The notes under the pieces: model-generated
Database searches by the model: none
The model's input: the letters and a program-made list of their open reading frames with translations, nothing else
What the model was told of the DNA's origin: nothing
From: Photobacterium phosphoreum
GTDB lineage: Bacteria > Pseudomonadota > Gammaproteobacteria > Enterobacterales > Vibrionaceae
Reading direction: 5' to 3'
Length of the DNA: 64,000 nucleotides
Assembly (NCBI RefSeq): GCF_002954725.1
Contig: NZ_MSCQ01000001.1
Span: 1,737,200 to 1,801,199 of the forward strand
Translations under genes and position numbers: made by a program
Part shown: in pieces, positions 61,161-64,000 of the stretch
How positions within the stretch are numbered: position 1 is the first letter of the stretch
Layout: the number at the start of each line of letters is the position of its first letter

Positions 61161-61782
61161 ATGTTCTCAATGTCAACATTCCCTGAGTCAAAATAAAATC
61201 AATAATAGTATCCAGTCCTTGAGATTTTTTAAGGTTAGTAAAAACATACGGTTTGGTTGGTCGCATTAGTTGCGTATCCGCTTCCATAACCTCAAGTGAT
61301 GCGCCAACATAAGGGGCTAAATCTATTTTATTGATCACCAATAAATCAGAGCGGGTGATCCCCGGCCCACCTTTACGCGGGATCTTTTCACCTTCAGCAA
61401 CATCAATAACATAAATCGTCAAATCAGCCAGCTCAGGGCTAAATGTGGCACTTAAATTGTCACCACCACTTTCAATAAACACCACGTCTAAATTTTGATG
61501 CAATTGAGCCAATTCTTCCACAGCGGCTAAATTCATTGAGGCATCTTCACGAATAGCAGTATGAGGACAGCCGCCAGTTTCAACCCCAATGATCCTATCA
61601 GGGGCTAACGCTTGGGCTTGCGTTAATATCTTGGCATCCTCTTGGGTATAAATATCATTGGTTACCACCGCAATATGTAATTTATCGCGAATAGCTTTAC
61701 ATAATACTTCTAATAATGCTGTTTTCCCTGAGCCAACAGGACCACCGACACCAATACGTAATGGTTGTTTATACTCCATCAT
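61159..61782 (-). CDS. ureG: urease accessory GTPase UreG
   Basis: SIMIBI-class GTPase that drives nickel insertion into urease with UreD and UreF. The 207 residues have P-loop [13 protein letters not shown], the metal-binding Cys-Pro-His ([17 protein letters not shown]), Switch II-like [20 protein letters not shown] and [14 protein letters not shown] 61782 lies 6 bases after AAGGAG. Last gene visible of the urease operon (minus), 41 bp after ureF. Confidence 0.97.
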   Translation of the reverse strand: MMEYKQPLRIGVGGPVGSGKTALLEVLCKAIRDKLHIAVVTNDIYTQEDAKILTQAQALAPDRIIGVETGGCPHTAIREDASMNLAAVEELAQLHQNLDVVFIESGGDNLSATFSPELADLTIYVIDVAEGEKIPRKGGPGITRSDLLVINKIDLAPYVGASLEVMEADTQLMRPTKPYVFTNLKKSQGLDTIIDFILTQGMLTLRT

Positions 61783-61823
61783 GATCTTCTCCTTAAGATT
61801 ATTATTCCTAGCTTAATAACAAA

Positions 61824-62528
61824 TTATGAACGAAATAAACGGGTATATTGAGTTTCATGTCGACTACTGGCAATCGCACCTGAGGGAAGATAACTGCCAA
61901 TATCATCATCTTTAATTGTCTCTGCTTGCTGTAACGCTAACGGAAAATGTTCGGTTAACTGTAGTAACGTTTGTTGCCCCGCAGTTTGTCCTAATGGCAC
62001 TAACTTAACCCCTGCCATCACCATATTTTCCGCCCAACTCCATATATATCCTTGTAACAATTTATCCAGCGGTATATGCCAATAAACCGCCGCAATCGCT
62101 AACCCTAATAATTGATTGGTATGGGTCGATTGGTACGGTAATGGCATATTTTGTAGTACATCGAGTTGCTTTAATAATGTAAACAGTGCCCGACCACGCT
62201 GTTGTTCTTCTGCTCGTAATTCTTTGGTCTCTCGACACGAATGAAAATAATCATTCCAGCGATCAATAGCGTTGATATCTTCTGCTATTACCGCCTGATA
62301 ATATCGATGCAACAAGGGTAATTCTAAGGTGGTAATACTTTGTTCAAGCACCACCGCCAGCCAGTCAACTAAACTTTGTTGCGAGTTAACCCATTGCGCT
62401 TCAACTGCCCACTCAAGCCCTTGAGAGTAAGTAAAACCACCAATGGGTAACGATGGGCTAATCAGCTGAAATAATCGATACTGCGCAACAGACTCATGCT
62501 GTAATGCTTTATTTTTTAACATAAGCAT
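61824..62528 (-). CDS. ureF: urease accessory protein UreF
   Basis: Scaffold of the UreD-UreF-UreG complex, 234 residues from ATG 62528; ATG 62522 or a longer TTG start at 62549 are possible because no ribosome site is clear. Family motifs: LISPSLPIGGFTYSQGLEWAVEA, RETKELRAEEQQRGRAL and the C-terminal GQTAGQQTL. It overlaps the upstream 69-residue gene by about 20 bases, suggesting coupled translation. Confidence 0.93.
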   Translation of the reverse strand: MLMLKNKALQHESVAQYRLFQLISPSLPIGGFTYSQGLEWAVEAQWVNSQQSLVDWLAVVLEQSITTLELPLLHRYYQAVIAEDINAIDRWNDYFHSCRETKELRAEEQQRGRALFTLLKQLDVLQNMPLPYQSTHTNQLLGLAIAAVYWHIPLDKLLQGYIWSWAENMVMAGVKLVPLGQTAGQQTLLQLTEHFPLALQQAETIKDDDIGSYLPSGAIASSRHETQYTRLFRS

Positions 62529-62718
62529 ATACCGAGCCGCTAATGACAATAATCAACAACAGACTCAATATTAATAAATGACTATTACTCAAAAAAGAAT
62601 GTTCAGCTTCTGTCGTAAATAAATGTGTATGTAATTTTTGCGCAATATAGTGACCACTATGCGCCCACACTGAAGGTGATATAAATAACATCACAATATA
62701 TAACATGCTATTTTTCAT
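62509..62718 (-). CDS. small His-rich membrane protein in the urease operon
   Basis: 69 residues, not assigned to a known urease gene. A signal peptide (MKNSMLYIVMLFISPSVWA) gives a mature N-terminus HSGHYIAQKLHTHLF, then a polar stretch and one transmembrane helix (LLILSLLLIIVISGSVYAY) ending in VKK. His at the mature N-terminus recalls the start of HupE/UreJ nickel permeases (which begin HPGHG after the signal), but only one helix follows, so a full permease is absent. AAGGA lies 8 bases before the ATG. It sits between ureE and ureF and overlaps ureF. A nickel-handling role is inferred from context and His content only. Confidence 0.72.
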   Translation of the reverse strand: MKNSMLYIVMLFISPSVWAHSGHYIAQKLHTHLFTTEAEHSFLSNSHLLILSLLLIIVISGSVYAYVKK

Positions 62719-62758
62719 AATTAATATCCTTATTTTTGAAATAAATATCCTATTAATA

Positions 62759-63211
62759 TTAATGATTATGGTGTTCAGTTATCGCTGCGCCATAAGCACC
62801 ACCTTCAGGTTCAAAAGGCTCAATTTCTGTCTTTACCTCCCCTCCTAAACCCAAGACCATTTGATCTAACACATGATCATGTTGATAACGTAGCCATTGC
62901 TCGGTGATTTGTAATGGCACATGACGGTTACCTAAATGGTAAGCAATTCGACTCAATAATAATGGATCGCGACAATAAACCGTTGAAACAGATTCAGGTG
63001 CGGCTTTTATTTCGATGGTTAATCCACATCGACTTAATAATTGTTGACCGTCACGTAATATATGTCCTCGTGGTAAAAACACCCCACCACAACGTCCATC
63101 ATCTAAGGTCACTTTTAAACGGCTTTTAATTCGGCTATCAATGGGTAAACTTAAATAACCATGGGGGTCATGGATGTTATTCACTTTAATTGCGACTAAT
63201 TCAATCATCAT
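62759..63211 (-). CDS. ureE: urease accessory nickel metallochaperone UreE
   Basis: Delivers Ni2+ to the urease maturation complex. The 150 residues have the N-terminal peptide-binding domain (LKVTLDDGRCGGVFLPRGHILRDGQ as a pattern) and the C-terminal metal-binding domain with AYHLGNRHVPLQI, which contains the dimer-interface His. The C-terminal tail is short (EHHNH), unlike the long His tail of Klebsiella UreE. Two ATGs follow AAAGGAG. It lies 41 bp after ureC. Confidence 0.95.
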   Translation of the reverse strand: MMIELVAIKVNNIHDPHGYLSLPIDSRIKSRLKVTLDDGRCGGVFLPRGHILRDGQQLLSRCGLTIEIKAAPESVSTVYCRDPLLLSRIAYHLGNRHVPLQITEQWLRYQHDHVLDQMVLGLGGEVKTEIEPFEPEGGAYGAAITEHHNH

Positions 63212-63252
63212 TTATCTCCTTTAATATGCTGATAAATAAACGCTAAAAAGCA

Positions 63253-64000
63253 CTAAAATAAAAAATACCGTTGTGCCATGGGTAATATTTCTGCAGGTTC
63301 ACACACTAATAATTCGCCATCAGCCCATACTTGATAAGTCTGAGAATCGACCTCGATATGTGGTTGCCAACTATTTAAGCGCATATCACTTTTTGAGATT
63401 GAACGGCAGTTATTAACCGTACCAATTAAACTTTCCAACCCTAATTCTGCCGCTAACTGCTGTTGCTGAGCTTGCTGTGAAATAAACAACATCGAGGTCT
63501 GTTTGTTTGCTTTACCGTAGCTACCAAACATGGGGCGATAATGCACTGGCTGCGGGGTAGGTATCGAAGCATTTGCATCCCCCATTGATGCCATCGCAAT
63601 CATGCCGCCTTTGATGATCAAACTCGGTTTCACCCCAAAAAATGCGGGTTTCCATAACACTAAATCGGCTAATTTACCGACTTCTATTGAGCCGACTTCG
63701 TGTGACATTCCATGAGTGATAGCAGGATTAATGGTATATTTAGCGATATAACGTTTCAGGCGAAAATTATCATTATCATCACTATCCTCTGCTAAAGGTC
63801 CACGTTGAACTTTCATTTTATGTGCTGTTTGCCAAGTCCGTAAAATCACCTCTCCCACTCGTCCCATCGCTTGTGAATCAGAGGCAATCATTGAGAACGC
63901 CCCTAAGTCATGCAAAATATCTTCTGCTGCAATGGTCTCACGGCGTATTCTTGATTCAGCAAACGCAACATCTTCCGCAATCGAGGGCGATAAATGATGA
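63253..64000 (-). CDS. ureC: urease subunit alpha UreC, C-terminal part (runs off right edge)
   Basis: Catalytic subunit of urease, which hydrolyses urea to ammonia and CO2. About 249 residues of the C-terminal region are visible, ending [10 protein letters not shown] as in other UreC proteins. The visible part starts [18 protein letters not shown], placing the active-site flap His next to the edge; the flap Cys would be just beyond it. The nickel-ligand Asp is in [12 protein letters not shown]. Other markers are [20 protein letters not shown] and [17 protein letters not shown]. The missing part, with ureB, ureA and ureD, should lie to the right. Confidence 0.97.
   Translation of the reverse strand, partial: HHLSPSIAEDVAFAESRIRRETIAAEDILHDLGAFSMIASDSQAMGRVGEVILRTWQTAHKMKVQRGPLAEDSDDNDNFRLKRYIAKYTINPAITHGMSHEVGSIEVGKLADLVLWKPAFFGVKPSLIIKGGMIAMASMGDANASIPTPQPVHYRPMFGSYGKANKQTSMLFISQQAQQQQLAAELGLESLIGTVNNCRSISKSDMRLNSWQPHIEVDSQTYQVWADGELLVCEPAEILPMAQRYFLF

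Overview
The window is chromosomal DNA of a marine gammaproteobacterium of the family Vibrionaceae, most likely a Photobacterium (inference). The family call rests on several markers: luxO-luxU with a Qrr small RNA in front of luxO, motY beside rnt, a fadL-volA pair, rnfABCDGE-nth with a repeat-expanded RnfC, and the order ftsK-lrp-trxB-cydDC-aat-bpt-infA-clpA-clpS-cspD-icd. Low G+C and a urease operon point to Photobacterium within that family. I see no insertion sequence, prophage, integrase, CRISPR array, rRNA or tRNA; this looks like core chromosome with a few accessory inserts.

Layout. 1-1160: N-terminal part of ftsK (minus), entering a 48-bp tandem repeat that runs off the left edge. 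1621-9286: lrp, then trxB, cydD-cydC, aat, bpt and infA. 9447-12525: clpA and clpS (minus) and cspD. Aat, Bpt, ClpS and ClpA together make an N-degron pathway within about 5 kb. 13067-18681: icd (minus), rluE, then mnmA-hflD-purB preceded by a perfect PurR-type palindrome. 19109-22283: overlapping genes for an EAL phosphodiesterase and a GGDEF diguanylate cyclase. 22323-28001: oppABCDF (minus). 28456-29074: two very small candidate genes. 29157-31404: moaACDE (minus, no moaB) behind a Moco riboswitch. 31751-33760: a 75-residue protein, a LON-substrate-binding-domain protein and ybhK. 33722-37962: luxU, luxO, the divergent sRNA qrr1 with a sigma-54 promoter and LuxO boxes, then uvrB. 37963-39086: an AT-rich gene-poor stretch with a heptanucleotide repeat and DnaA-box-like sites. 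39087-39824: pepE. 40232-47511: rnfABCDGE and nth. 47638-54730: a PhyH-type dioxygenase, a small hypothetical protein, motY, rnt, fadL and volA. 55007-61048: a Na+/H+ antiporter family protein, grxD, sodB, asd and nhaC. 61159-64000: urease genes ureG, ureF, a small His-rich membrane protein, ureE and the C-terminal part of ureC (minus).

Themes. Respiratory and redox functions dominate (thioredoxin reductase, CydDC, Rnf, Grx4, FeSOD). Regulation includes quorum sensing (LuxO/LuxU/Qrr1), c-di-GMP turnover, Lrp, a Moco riboswitch and a predicted PurR operator. Nutrient uptake is represented by Opp, FadL/VolA and urease. The least explained items are the two small genes at 28.4-29.1 kb, the 69-residue His-rich protein inside the urease operon, the repeat-bearing terminator after nhaC, and the palindrome upstream of nhaC. 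Many coding starts were moved inward from the longest open frame using Shine-Dalgarno position and family length; each such choice is noted.
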